This document shows positions 19,806 through 28,659 of a stretch of DNA of 64,000 nucleotides, one piece after another. The stretch comes from Gammaproteobacteria bacterium. GTDB taxonomy: Bacteria; Pseudomonadota; Gammaproteobacteria; Steroidobacterales; GCA-2729495. The position numbers and the translations under genes were made by a program. The DNA lies in the NCBI GenBank assembly GCA_013001905.1, contig JABDLC010000010.1, positions 1-64,000 on the forward strand. The letters are read 5' to 3'. Numbering within the stretch: the stretch's first letter is position 1; every line of letters begins with the position of its first letter. The notes below the pieces were generated by a model. The model was given only the letters and a program-made list of their open reading frames with translations. It did not search any database and was not told the origin of the DNA.

Positions 19806-20294
19806 ATGACGAAATCAGGCAACAGCAAGGGCGCTAAAGGTTCCGGCGACAGCACCATCGCCGTCAACCGTAAGGCGCGCTTTAATTTTCATATCGAAGA
19901 TGACTTCGAGGCCGGCCTGTGCCTGGAGGGTTGGGAAGTCAAAAGCCTGCGCGAGGGCCGTGCCAATCTCACTGAAGCCTATGTCTTCGTGCGCAACGGC
20001 GAGGTTTTTATTACCGGCTGCAATATAGCCCCACTGCCCACCGCATCGACGCACATCACTCCGAACCCGACCCGGCAGCGCAAGCTGTTGCTCAACCGCA
20101 TCGAGATCGATCGCATCAGCGGCGCCGTCGACCGCAAGGGTTACACGCTGGTGCCGCTCAAGCTGTACTGGAAAAAAGGCCGCGCCAAGCTGCTGCTCGG
20201 GCTCGCAAAGGGCAAGAAGGAGCACGACAAGCGCGCCGATACCAAAGATCGCGACTGGAAGCGCCAGCAGGCCCGCATCCTCAAGAATAAGTAG
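19806..20294 (+). CDS. smpB: SsrA-binding protein SmpB
   Basis: SmpB carries tmRNA to stalled ribosomes and mimics a codon-anticodon pair in the decoding centre. The 162-residue protein (start [12 protein letters not shown]; the track start 50 codons upstream is unsupported) has the OB-fold core [20 protein letters not shown], then [18 protein letters not shown]. The basic C-terminal tail [20 protein letters not shown] is the part that enters the mRNA channel. The length equals E. coli SmpB (160). Its partner ssrA begins 107 bp downstream on the same strand, the usual arrangement. Confidence 0.98.
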   Translation: MTKSGNSKGAKGSGDSTIAVNRKARFNFHIEDDFEAGLCLEGWEVKSLREGRANLTEAYVFVRNGEVFITGCNIAPLPTASTHITPNPTRQRKLLLNRIEIDRISGAVDRKGYTLVPLKLYWKKGRAKLLLGLAKGKKEHDKRADTKDRDWKRQQARILKNK

Positions 20295-20401
20295 GTTGGC
20301 GGGCTCGGGAATGTGAACCCGCGCGCTATCTGGCTGTCAAAACTGGGTGTAGAATCACTGCCCCGGTCAGTCGTAGGCCGGGCATCTCATAACTGTGTTA
20401 T

Positions 20402-20761
20402 GGGGGCGACATGGCTTCGACGTGGGTGTTGAAACCAGACGTGCATGCCGAGGGACAGATCACCTCGTTAAAACAGCTGTAAACCTTATAGTTGCCAACG
20501 ACGACAACTACGCATTAGCTGCTTAAAAACCAGTGTAATGCCATCGGCCCGGCATGTGTCTGTGCGTTCGGTCACCGGTGTTATCTACACAGAATCGCGT
20601 GAGGGCATGTTTGGGGCCTGAGCGTTAAAACCTTTACTAAACTGGCTAGCGGCCTACCCCGTCTGTCGGGTTACCGTTAGTAAGATTAATGACAGAATAA
20701 GCATGTAGAGCGTTTGGCGGATAGCTTGCGGACGCGGGTTCGATTCCCGCCGCCTCCACCA
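20402..20761 (+). ncRNA. ssrA: Transfer-messenger RNA (tmRNA, 10Sa RNA)
   Basis: The 5' end GGGGGCGACATGGCTTCGAC and the 3' end (TTCGATTCCCGCCGCCTCCACCA, quoted here as TTCGATTCCCGCCGCCTCC plus ACCA) form the tRNA-Ala-like domain, with the acceptor stem GGGGGC paired to GCCTCC and an encoded CCA. The tag reading frame at 20494-20526 encodes ANDDNYALAA followed by TAA, a proteobacterial degradation tag ending in the LAA protease signal. The RNA is about 360 nt, one-piece. It is convergent with the FG-GAP gene only 13 bp downstream, and I see no separate strong terminator. A TAGAAT at about 20350 may be its -10 box. Confidence 0.98.
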
Positions 20762-20774
20762 CCCCCTTTCTCAT

Positions 20775-22403
20775 TCAGGAGTCAGGGGCAGGACAGGACG
20801 GGTACACATCGGCTACGCATTTAAGCGGCCGTGAACCGTCGTCACTAAAACTCAGCACGTGTATATCGCCCGCTTCAAACACGGGTATATAAAACTCTGC
20901 TTTGCCGTCAGGACCCGGGCGATCATAGCGCCAGGACGCGCCACCGATAGTTGATATTGAGATGCCCTGCGGGTCATCGAGCAATGTCTGACTCGTGTTC
21001 TCGCCGTAATAATCATTGATATCGAACACGACCGCAGAGTCGTAGCGCCAGTCGTCACTGTCTTCCGTTTTCGGTTTCAGCACCCAGACTTTCGCCGCTT
21101 CGTCACCCCCGACAAATACCCACGGTCGCTGCTCGTCTTCCAGCGATCGCTCAGGCCAGAACGCAAACGCACGATTGGGCGCCAGACGGCCAGGACCGCG
21201 CTCCGGCTTGGGGAATGTGGGCGCAGCGCGAATGTTGTCTTTTATTACATGCACCCGCCATTCATCTTCAAACAGCTTGCCGCTCTCCGGCTGTTCGATC
21301 GCAATGACGCGTCCCGGCACTTCTGTCCTGGTAACGTCAAAACACTGATCGCCCTGATGATTACTGGTAAGCACGTCGACGCGGCCATCGCCATTGAGAT
21401 CAACGATCTCGACCGCGAACGGGTTGCCCTGCCTGCGCATGATGTCTTGCTGCTGCGCATAAATGCCTTTCGCCGGATCAACGTCAGACCATTTGAGCCC
21501 TTTCGGCGCACCGTAAATCGTTATGCCGTCGTGCTTAAAAAAGTGCGTGCCGATAATCTCCATCCGGCCGTCGCCGTCGAAATCATAGGCATTGATATTG
21601 ATCGACGCGCCGCCGGGTTTCGGCTCTGTATCAACAACGATGTGCTCTTCCCATTCCGTATCGGCGCTGAGCTGATCACCCGGGTTGCGGAACCAGACGA
21701 CCTGCCCGGTGGGCGCGCAAAAACCGCCGGACACAATGAAGCTCGAACGCAGGCTGACGATATCCTTCAGCCCGTCTTCATCCATGTCGATGAAACGCGC
21801 ATCGTGATAAAACCACGGCTGATTGTCGGCGCTGCCAGGCTCGCAACGTGGCGGCTGAAAACTGCTCTGGTCGACGATGTACTCGGTCAGTTCAGGCACG
21901 TCGAGCCGGATCAGCGACAGCCGCCCGGGTATCGAAATCGATTGAAAACCCTGCGGCGCAATGACCGCCTCGAACGGCAACACGCCGTCCGGCACGCGCG
22001 AGGTCTCATTGGTCCACACCTGCCGCGCTACGCCGTCGAGATCGCTGATTACGCGTAAATCTCGATCAGCATCAAAGTTCTTTTTATCCAGCTCATCGAG
22101 CCGCGGGATCATGGCAACAAGATCACGCTGGCGATAACCGAGCCGTTTCGTGCCTTCCTTGTTCTTGTCGATATTATAAAAACTCGAAATCAGCAGGCCG
22201 TCCTGCTTGGTATCGCCGTCGTTGAACGACTGCACGTGCAGGAACGCTACATTGAAAGGCGCTTCCAGCAAGCCGCTGCGATACATCTCCGGGCAAAAAC
22301 CCGCGGGACGACGATCCATCGCCTGTGCCGCATTGATAACTGCGCAGGCAGTCATCATCAGACAAATGAAAAGACGCGCCTGCTGACGCAATACTGAGGC
22401 CAT
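20775..22403 (-). CDS. Secreted FG-GAP/VCBS repeat beta-propeller protein
   Basis: The 542-residue protein has a signal peptide over the first 28 or so residues (LFICLMMTACAVINAAQA, then mature AMDRRP), so it is exported. At least three calcium-type FG-GAP/VCBS blades are readable from their acidic loops: DMDEDGLKDI, DFDGDGRMEI and DLNGDGRVDV. They are spread over residues 200-380, which suggests an integrin-like propeller. No catalytic domain is recognised. Proteins of this type bind sugars, proteins or surfaces, but the ligand cannot be inferred. It is divergent from folE (245-bp gap) and convergent with ssrA. No operon partner is visible. Confidence 0.75.
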   Translation of the reverse strand: MASVLRQQARLFICLMMTACAVINAAQAMDRRPAGFCPEMYRSGLLEAPFNVAFLHVQSFNDGDTKQDGLLISSFYNIDKNKEGTKRLGYRQRDLVAMIPRLDELDKKNFDADRDLRVISDLDGVARQVWTNETSRVPDGVLPFEAVIAPQGFQSISIPGRLSLIRLDVPELTEYIVDQSSFQPPRCEPGSADNQPWFYHDARFIDMDEDGLKDIVSLRSSFIVSGGFCAPTGQVVWFRNPGDQLSADTEWEEHIVVDTEPKPGGASININAYDFDGDGRMEIIGTHFFKHDGITIYGAPKGLKWSDVDPAKGIYAQQQDIMRRQGNPFAVEIVDLNGDGRVDVLTSNHQGDQCFDVTRTEVPGRVIAIEQPESGKLFEDEWRVHVIKDNIRAAPTFPKPERGPGRLAPNRAFAFWPERSLEDEQRPWVFVGGDEAAKVWVLKPKTEDSDDWRYDSAVVFDINDYYGENTSQTLLDDPQGISISTIGGASWRYDRPGPDGKAEFYIPVFEAGDIHVLSFSDDGSRPLKCVADVYPSCPAPDS

Positions 22404-22647
22404 TCCCCTTACTCCCTAATGAAGCCAGAACAATCCCGGGGCCTTCACCAGCGGACCAGTGGTGCAATTGCCCCCGGCACGGAACTGTAGCAACGTCCGT
22501 CTGTCCAACTGGGGAACACTCATTAAGGTCAATCTCCGGTGAAGTGCACTGGACGGGCGGATTGCGCCCGCAAGGCAACGAATATACAGGGAATTGTGTA
22601 AAATCCGTCACTTGCACCCCGGCTAACGGGGTTTAATAGGAATACCT

Positions 22648-23364
22648 ATGGATAACCAGATTAAACAGAATATCGCGGAAATTGCTCCGTCCAGCGGCAG
22701 CGCGGCCACGAATAGCGGATTGCGCCCCGAGGCGGTACTGGTCCGTGACAAACTCATCGAGCTGGGTCTCGAAACACCGATGATCGACAACGGCTTGTCC
22801 GTCGACGAAAAGAAGGCCCGCATTCAGGAGCACTTCGTGCAAATCATGGAGGCACTGGGTCTCGACCTGCGGGATGACAGCCTGATGGATACGCCGAAGC
22901 GTATTGCCAAGATGTATGTGCAGGAGATTTTCGGCGGGCTGGACTACGCGAATTTCCCGAAACTAACGGTCATCGAGAACAAGATGAACGTCGATGAGAT
23001 GATCATGGTCAAGAAAATTGACCTGTCGTCCACCTGCGAACACCATTTTGTCACCATTGATGGCTCCGCCTCGGTCGCTTACATTCCGGGCGACAAGGTC
23101 ATCGGCCTGTCGAAAATCAATCGGGTCGTGCGCTTCTTCGCGCAGCGCCCGCAAGTGCAGGAACGCCTCACCGAGCAGGTCCTGCGTGCGCTGCAAGCAC
23201 TGCTCGATACGCGCGATGTGGCCGTGCGCATGACAGCCGTACACTACTGCGTGAAAGCACGCGGCGTGATGGATGCTAATAGCGAAACCACCACGACTGC
23301 GCTCGGCGGCGCGTTCCGTTCACAGGCTGACACGCGCAAGGAATTCCTGCTGGGTCTGGACTAA
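22648..23364 (+). CDS. folE: GTP cyclohydrolase I (FolE)
   Basis: FolE converts GTP to 7,8-dihydroneopterin triphosphate, the entry to tetrahydrofolate and related pterins. The 238-residue protein has a variable N terminus and then the family core from about residue 65. It includes the zinc ligands of [13 protein letters not shown] (Cys, His), the [20 protein letters not shown] signature and the third ligand in [13 protein letters not shown] (Cys). The length is slightly above E. coli FolE (222) because of the N-terminal extension. TAGGAAT precedes the ATG. The 245-bp upstream gap shared with the FG-GAP gene holds a 6-bp hairpin (CGGGCG/CGCCCG) and a TAAAAT. I see no convincing operator. Confidence 0.97.
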   Translation: MDNQIKQNIAEIAPSSGSAATNSGLRPEAVLVRDKLIELGLETPMIDNGLSVDEKKARIQEHFVQIMEALGLDLRDDSLMDTPKRIAKMYVQEIFGGLDYANFPKLTVIENKMNVDEMIMVKKIDLSSTCEHHFVTIDGSASVAYIPGDKVIGLSKINRVVRFFAQRPQVQERLTEQVLRALQALLDTRDVAVRMTAVHYCVKARGVMDANSETTTTALGGAFRSQADTRKEFLLGLD

Positions 23365-23402
23365 ATCACGCCCGGCGGCCGCTCCGACCGCCCATCTCGT
23401 GT

Positions 23403-23482
23403 CCATCAGTCGGTAAGACCGGCATATCCGGTGTTGCCCGGTGCCGCTGCGCGGTACCTTTGCACCCCGTTTCTACTGATGG
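23403..23482 (+). ncRNA. Structured 5' leader, three-way-junction-like RNA candidate
   Basis: CCATCAGT (23403-23410) pairs perfectly with ACTGATGG (23475-23482), closing an element that ends 9 bp before the DUF1838 ATG. Inside, ACCGG/CCGGT around CATAT and GGTGCCGC/GCGGTACC around TGC (one G-T pair) form two hairpins. Alternative pairings compete with them: CGGT with ACCG, and GGTGC with GCACC. The closing stem takes in GATGG, next to the presumed ribosome binding site. It does not match any riboswitch class I can recall. A regulatory role is inference. Confidence 0.4.
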
Positions 23483-23491
23483 TGATAACCA

Positions 23492-24355
23492 ATGACACTG
23501 CGTGTCCTGCCCTCGTCGGCGCTTAAGACCGACAAAGACCCTGTTCTGGATCTCGACGATCCGGAAACCAACTTCATGTCGCTGCTTAAACTGCGTGGCG
23601 ACCTTAGCGGCGATGACTTTTTCTTTGCCTTCCCGGGCCAGGCCTGGGCAATGGTGCCGCAGGAACGGAACTACAAGTGCTTCCGCACCTTCGGCTTCGG
23701 CAGCGGTCGTTACGAAAAGATGGAAGACGGCGTCTACCGCATATATAGCCGCGAAGTGCTTTATTACCTCGACCCCGATACGGGCGAAATTCTGGAGGAA
23801 TGGAACAACCCGTTTCTCGGCGGACGTAAAGTCGAAGTTGCGCATATCGCGAACGACCCGGTAAACGGCATTTTTTCGCTGAAAGGCCCCGGCCCTCTGA
23901 CACCGCCCTATCCTTATGTGAGCGTCGGTGACCATGTCGCGTTTCAGTGGAACTTCTTTATTCAGCACCCGGCCGCCATGAACCGCGCTGATTACCCGCT
24001 GTATTCATCGGGCGATATTGATCAACATGCGGAACTGTGGGGCCTGATGGGCCGCAAGAGCGATATTCTGGATGACACGACCTCCGCGTACTGCACGATG
24101 TCATGGAGCCGTGTCGCTGACTGGCTGCCGTTCATGGAAATGGGCAATGCGCCTGGCAAGATGGTCTTCCACAGTCACTCGATGAAGCTGATGGAAGGGC
24201 CGTCAGAACTGCCGAAACCGATTCTTGATTACATTGAGAAACATCACTCGGAATACCTGACCGCACCGACAGAGTGGAACGGCCCGCAAATGACAAGCTC
24301 TGCAGGCGAATTCAAGAAGATGATTGATGCACGACGTGAAGCTGGCTCCAACTAG
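23492..24355 (+). CDS. DUF1838 family protein
   Basis: The 287-residue protein matches the DUF1838 type: an N-terminal NFMSLLKLRGDLSGDDFFFA block, a YYLDPDTGEILEEWNNPFLG segment that is typical of these proteins, and a C-terminal WLPFMEMGNAPGKMVFHSHS stretch. No signal peptide or membrane segment is seen, so it is probably cytoplasmic. The biochemical function of the family is not established, and I do not assign one. It follows folE by 127 bp on the same strand, and that gap carries a structured RNA candidate. A clear intrinsic terminator lies 28 bp after its stop, so folE and this gene may form a short unit ending there. Confidence 0.7.
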   Translation: MTLRVLPSSALKTDKDPVLDLDDPETNFMSLLKLRGDLSGDDFFFAFPGQAWAMVPQERNYKCFRTFGFGSGRYEKMEDGVYRIYSREVLYYLDPDTGEILEEWNNPFLGGRKVEVAHIANDPVNGIFSLKGPGPLTPPYPYVSVGDHVAFQWNFFIQHPAAMNRADYPLYSSGDIDQHAELWGLMGRKSDILDDTTSAYCTMSWSRVADWLPFMEMGNAPGKMVFHSHSMKLMEGPSELPKPILDYIEKHHSEYLTAPTEWNGPQMTSSAGEFKKMIDARREAGSN

Positions 24356-24382
24356 CTTTTATTGCATCCTGTGCACGAACAA

Positions 24383-24415
24383 CACGCCGGCAACATTGCC
24401 GGCGTGCTTGTTTTT
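24383..24415 (+). terminator. Rho-independent terminator after the DUF1838 gene
   Basis: CACGCCGGCAA and TTGCCGGCGTG are perfect 11-base complements separated by two bases (in practice a 9-10 bp stem with a short loop). CTTGTTTTT follows. It is the strongest intrinsic terminator in the window. Confidence 0.85.
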
Positions 24416-24435
24416 AAATTGCGAAAAATCAATTT

Positions 24436-24447
24436 GACAGCGCTGTC
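24436..24447. promoter_or_regulatory. LacI/GalR-type operator candidate upstream of pckA
   Basis: GACAGCGCTGTC is a perfect 12-bp palindrome with a central CG, set in the context TTT-palindrome-TTT. It is centred about 128 bp before the pckA start and overlaps a TTGACA -35-like box at 24434-24439. LacI-family sugar regulators bind palindromes of this form. The regulator is not in the window. Confidence 0.35.
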
Positions 24448-24568
24448 TTTTACGCGCCTTTCTTGCACATAATCCGCCCCAAAGAACCGGCCTCATCTAT
24501 GCTTTTAATGTTGCGTGCTTTACCATTGCGCCCTCAAAGCACACCCAACCGAAAGGCATAGCGTTTCT

Positions 24569-26203
24569 ATGAACACCTCTCCTGTTGCAATCGAGCATGC
24601 GGACCTGATCAGTGCCCTCGCCAGCTATGGCATTACCAACCCCACAGATCTGGTCGTAAACCCGAGCTACGAGCAGCTCTTCGCGGAGGAAACTGATGAC
24701 AGCCTTGAGGGTTATGAACGCGGCACACTGACAGCTATGGATGCTGTCGCGGTGCAAACCGGCATCTTCACGGGCCGCTCACCCAAAGACAAATACATCG
24801 TGAAAGACGACACGACTCGCGACACGCTGTGGTGGGCCGATCAGGGCAAAAACGACAACAAAGAAATAGACGGCAAAGTATGGGGCCATCTGAAAGGCCT
24901 CGTTGGCGAGCAATTGAGCAACAGCCGGTTGTTTGTGATCGATTTGTACTGCGGCGCTAACGAAGCAACACGATTGAAGGTGCGCTTCGTAACACAAGTC
25001 GCCTGGCAGGCGCACTTTGTCAAGAACATGTTTATCCGGCCGAGCGCAGAAGAGCTGGCGAGTTTTGAGCCGGACTTCGTTGTTCTGAACGGCGCCAAAA
25101 CGAAGAACGACCAGTGGCAGGAACAGGGCCTTAACTCTGAGAATTTCGTCGCGTTCAACATGACGGAGCGCATGCAGCTCATCGGCGGCACCTGGTATGG
25201 CGGAGAAATGAAGAAAGGCATGTTCTCTGTCATGAACTACCTGCTGCCTCTGCAGGGCATTGCCTCCATGCACTGCTCGGCAAACGTCGGTGCGGATGGC
25301 GACTGCGCCATTTTCTTCGGCCTGTCGGGCACCGGCAAGACCACTCTGTCCACTGACCCGAAACGCAAACTGATCGGCGATGATGAGCATGGCTGGGACG
25401 ACAACGGCATCTTCAATTTCGAGGGCGGGTGTTACGCGAAGACGATCAAACTCAGCAAAGAGGCAGAACCGGATATCTACAACGCGATTCGACGTGATGC
25501 GCTGCTTGAGAATGTCACGGTGCGTGACGACGGCACTATCGACTTTGACGACAATTCGGTAACCGAGAACACCCGGGTGTCGTACCCGATTTACCACATC
25601 GACAATATCGTCAAGCCGGTATCCAAAGCCGGTCACGCGACGAAAGTTATTTTCCTGACTGCAGACGCGTTCGGTGTGTTGCCGCCCGTCGCGAAACTGA
25701 CGCCGGAACAGACGCAGTACTACTTCCTGTCAGGCTTCACCGCGAAACTGGCAGGCACTGAACGAGGTGTTACCGAACCGACACCGACCTTCTCGGCCTG
25801 TTTCGGCGCCGCCTTCCTTACGCTGCATCCGACCCAGTATGCCGAGGTGCTTAACAAGCGCATGGAAGCCGCTAACGCGACCGCCTACCTCGTCAACACC
25901 GGCTGGAATGGCACCGGCAACCGGATTTCGATTCAGGACACACGCGGAATCATTGACGCCATCCTTGACGGCTCGATCGAATCGGCTGACACGCAGCAGC
26001 TGCCCTATTTCAATCTGGCCATTCCAACAGCGCTACCAGGCGTGGACAGCGGTATTCTCAACCCGGCGGATACGTATGCAGACGCCGCCGATTGGGATGC
26101 CAAGGCACAGAAGCTGGCGGCCATGTTTGCGGACAACTTTAAGCAATACACCGACACAGCCGGCGGCAAAGAGCTGGAGAAAGCTGGCCCGAAACCGGGT
26201 TAA
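24569..26203 (+). CDS. pckA: Phosphoenolpyruvate carboxykinase (ATP)
   Basis: PckA converts oxaloacetate and ATP to phosphoenolpyruvate, ADP and CO2, the first committed step of gluconeogenesis. The 544-residue protein (start [14 protein letters not shown]. coli 540) contains [14 protein letters not shown] and the P-loop [15 protein letters not shown]. It also has the metal/ATP-binding [20 protein letters not shown] and the ATP-type signature [17 protein letters not shown]. It is thus the ATP-dependent, not the GTP-dependent, enzyme. It lies in a 150-bp upstream region with a LacI-like palindrome and a CATAAT box, preceded by a terminator, so it is an independent unit. A GST gene follows 80 bp downstream. 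Confidence 0.98.
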   Translation: MNTSPVAIEHADLISALASYGITNPTDLVVNPSYEQLFAEETDDSLEGYERGTLTAMDAVAVQTGIFTGRSPKDKYIVKDDTTRDTLWWADQGKNDNKEIDGKVWGHLKGLVGEQLSNSRLFVIDLYCGANEATRLKVRFVTQVAWQAHFVKNMFIRPSAEELASFEPDFVVLNGAKTKNDQWQEQGLNSENFVAFNMTERMQLIGGTWYGGEMKKGMFSVMNYLLPLQGIASMHCSANVGADGDCAIFFGLSGTGKTTLSTDPKRKLIGDDEHGWDDNGIFNFEGGCYAKTIKLSKEAEPDIYNAIRRDALLENVTVRDDGTIDFDDNSVTENTRVSYPIYHIDNIVKPVSKAGHATKVIFLTADAFGVLPPVAKLTPEQTQYYFLSGFTAKLAGTERGVTEPTPTFSACFGAAFLTLHPTQYAEVLNKRMEAANATAYLVNTGWNGTGNRISIQDTRGIIDAILDGSIESADTQQLPYFNLAIPTALPGVDSGILNPADTYADAADWDAKAQKLAAMFADNFKQYTDTAGGKELEKAGPKPG

Positions 26204-26283
26204 GCCTTCGCCGCGTGAGCGGCGCGCGGACTCATCTCAGTTGAGCCTGAGGGAACCCGGGCGCAGCAGAGGAAATACAGGCC

Positions 26284-26913
26284 TTGCGACTCTTCGACTT
26301 CAATCGGGCACCCAATCCCCGCCGGGCGCGCATGTTCATCGCCGAGAAAGGCATCAGCATCGAGAAGGTGACCGTCGATCTGTATGCGATGGAACAGCTG
26401 CGTCCGGAGTTTCTTGCCGTCAATCCGGCGGGCACCGTGCCGGTGCTGGAAACCGATGAAGGCGTCTACCTGACCGAAACCGTTGCCATCGCGAGCTATC
26501 TGGAGAGCCTGCACCCGGAACCGCCACTCATGGGTACAACCGGAATTGATAAAGCTCAGGTGCTGATGTGGAACAACATTGTCGAGCAGCAAGGCATGGC
26601 AGCCATTGCCGAGGTGTTGCGCAACTGGTCGCCCGGATTCGCGAACCGCGCATTCCCCGGCACCGTGGACTATGCACAGATGCCGGAGCTGATCGAGCGT
26701 GGCCGGCAACGCATGACGCAGTTTTTTGATCTCATTGAGAACCGCTTAAAGGACCGACGTTTTCTGGCGGCAGATAGCTACACGCTTGCGGACATCAGCC
26801 TGTTGGCGATTACCGAATTCGCCAGCTGGGTGCGGGTCAATCCGCTGCGTGGGCGCCCCGCTCTGGCGGCCTGGCACGAGGCCGCGAGCGCACGCCCGAG
26901 TGCGCAGGCCTGA
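26284..26913 (+). CDS. Glutathione S-transferase family protein
   Basis: The 209-residue protein has the two-domain GST fold. The N-terminal thioredoxin-like domain runs MRLFDFNRAPNPRRARMFIA and includes the cis-proline/SNAIL region NPAGTVPVLETDEGVYLTET. An all-helical C-terminal domain ends in FLAADSYTLADISLLAITEF, the conserved helix-6 N-capping motif. It probably conjugates or reduces electrophiles with glutathione in the cytoplasm. The substrate is unknown, and the N-terminal catalytic Ser/Tyr/Cys is not obvious. The start is TTG, preceded by GAGGA about 11 bases upstream. It is 80 bp downstream of pckA and convergent with the hydrolase gene. Confidence 0.85.
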   Translation: MRLFDFNRAPNPRRARMFIAEKGISIEKVTVDLYAMEQLRPEFLAVNPAGTVPVLETDEGVYLTETVAIASYLESLHPEPPLMGTTGIDKAQVLMWNNIVEQQGMAAIAEVLRNWSPGFANRAFPGTVDYAQMPELIERGRQRMTQFFDLIENRLKDRRFLAADSYTLADISLLAITEFASWVRVNPLRGRPALAAWHEAASARPSAQA

Positions 26914-26945
26914 CGGCCGCCAATTGATCAACCGCGGCAGTCGCT

Positions 26946-28580
26946 CTAAATAAGCTGCTCTGTTTGCAGCCAGACGATCAGATCACGAGCCGTCTGCCGC
27001 TCCATGCCGGCCAGACCGTGGTCGATATCCGGGTACCAGATCTCAGCAACACTCGGCGCATTCACCGCCGCAGCGCGCAGCTCAGCAAAGCGGGCCTCAT
27101 CGTTGTAACTGTCAGCTGTGCCTGACAGCAGCAGCACGGGCACCGTCGCATTCGCGATATGCACACTGTTGCGGCTGTCCGCATCCGGGCCCCACCAGCT
27201 TAACCAGCTCGCCGCGCGCTGGGTCCAGCGAAACCGGCCCGCGGTTTGGCTGGGCGGCGGTTGGCGAACATCGATATCAATCAATTCAGTCTCACCGCGA
27301 CCCTCGGCAATCGCGGTGCCGGCCTGCGCCACCGCGGCTTCGTATGGCCCTGCGCCGGCGGCCTGTCGATACCAGTCCGGACACTCTGCCGTTGGCATCA
27401 GGTGCGCTATGGCGATCACCGCATCCGGTTTGCTGACGGAAAAATAACGACCGACACTGATGCTGCCGATGCTGGCGCCGGCCAGCACAATACGGTTAAT
27501 ACCTCTAGCCTCGAGCCAGCGCACCCAGCTCTCCAAATCTTCCGTGTCGTTTTCAAACACGCTGCTTTCGTGCCCCGCCCATCCGCTGCGCCGCAGTCCC
27601 GGCGCCAGCACGGCAACGTTCTGCTCTGCCAGCACGGGCGCCATTTGCTGCAGCAACTGACTGAAGGGTGTGCTGGTCAGCCCGTGCACCAGCACGATCG
27701 CCGTATGGGTTGAATCGGCGCCGGCAGCCGGCCAGAAAATACCGGTCAGCTCTGTGTCAGCGACTGATGCATGCACCATCTCAGGTGCCGTTGGCGCAAT
27801 CTGCTCGGCCCCGCACTCACGTGCCCAGGCGGCGAGCGTATGCGCATCGGCGTCGTCCCGGACCGCATACGATTGCAATGCCTCCGGCACCGATTGCGCT
27901 GCGCCGAATACTCTCAGCGGCACACGCAAGTCCTCCAGATTGCGCTGCAAACTCATCGCCGTTGCCGGTGACCACCATGCCAGAAACGCCAGCGCGTTCT
28001 GGGTCACTGCAGGCCCGTCCGCAGGAAAAATATCGATACGCTGGTCCATACCAGCGCCCTGCCGGGCCGCGATGCCGGCGTCGGCCATCACCTGCTGTGT
28101 GGCCTGCTCGCCGGCGCTATCGCGCAGCCAATCTGCAGGCGCATTCACCGGATGCGTCCAGGCGAGGCCCGCAACGCGGCGATCTGCATGCCGAGCCAGG
28201 TAACGGAGCGCAGAATGACCCCCCAACTCATCACCGACGAGTAACACCGAGCGGCATCCCCTCGCGTGTAAAAAATCGACAGCCAGCTTGAGATCCCGCA
28301 GGTCGTCATCGGGCATGGCATTGAGTTGCCCCTCCATGCCGCGGCGACGCAGACACACGCTGAGACACACGAATCCTTCATCCGCCAACGCCGGCCCCAG
28401 TGCCAGTGCTTCGCGCCGGTGAGGGTACGCGCCCCAGCCATGGACCAGCACAACGGCGGGCGCGGGATGCCCTGCTCGTGAATTATCCGGCTCCCACAGC
28501 AATGAATCGGTCATCGGCACGAAGCCGCCCGGCCCGGCATCGGGGTCAGCCCAGACATTCACCAAATGGAACGAACTCAC
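26946..28580 (-). CDS. Tandem alpha/beta-hydrolase protein with a degenerate N-terminal domain
   Basis: The 544-residue protein starts at GTG 28580, which has AGAGGG 8 bases upstream; the track start 33 codons earlier has no such site. It contains two alpha/beta-hydrolase domains. The N domain has the oxyanion loop VVLVHGWG near residue 47 and a nucleophile elbow reading LLVGDELGGH, in which Glu takes the place of Ser. The C domain has IVLVHGLTST near 298, a proper elbow VLAGASIGS with Ser near 370, a SGTADSYND acid region and a terminal DIDHGLAG with the His. Only the second domain should be catalytic. The best parallels are dienelactone-hydrolase/acyl-peptidase-like esterases; the substrate is unknown. 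It has no signal peptide. It is divergent from the CDF exporter. Confidence 0.75.
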   Translation of the reverse strand: MSSFHLVNVWADPDAGPGGFVPMTDSLLWEPDNSRAGHPAPAVVLVHGWGAYPHRREALALGPALADEGFVCLSVCLRRRGMEGQLNAMPDDDLRDLKLAVDFLHARGCRSVLLVGDELGGHSALRYLARHADRRVAGLAWTHPVNAPADWLRDSAGEQATQQVMADAGIAARQGAGMDQRIDIFPADGPAVTQNALAFLAWWSPATAMSLQRNLEDLRVPLRVFGAAQSVPEALQSYAVRDDADAHTLAAWARECGAEQIAPTAPEMVHASVADTELTGIFWPAAGADSTHTAIVLVHGLTSTPFSQLLQQMAPVLAEQNVAVLAPGLRRSGWAGHESSVFENDTEDLESWVRWLEARGINRIVLAGASIGSISVGRYFSVSKPDAVIAIAHLMPTAECPDWYRQAAGAGPYEAAVAQAGTAIAEGRGETELIDIDVRQPPPSQTAGRFRWTQRAASWLSWWGPDADSRNSVHIANATVPVLLLSGTADSYNDEARFAELRAAAVNAPSVAEIWYPDIDHGLAGMERQTARDLIVWLQTEQLI

Positions 28581-28659
28581 GATTGCACCCTCTGTTGCAA
28601 GCAACCCGAAGTGCCCGTAACGTTGCCACACCACACGACAGAGCGTCCACCCATTCCGT

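Noticed and set aside
20402-22403. tmRNA as an integration site for a mobile element
   Set aside because: No integrase, no repeat of the 3' end, and the neighbour is an ordinary exported protein.
23403-23482. Identification of the structured leader as a known riboswitch
   Set aside because: The stems superficially recall cyclic-di-GMP, THF and fluoride types, but none of their conserved core bases are present.
24779-25636. 285-residue antisense ORF over pckA
   Set aside because: Shadow of pckA; no motif or ribosome binding site.
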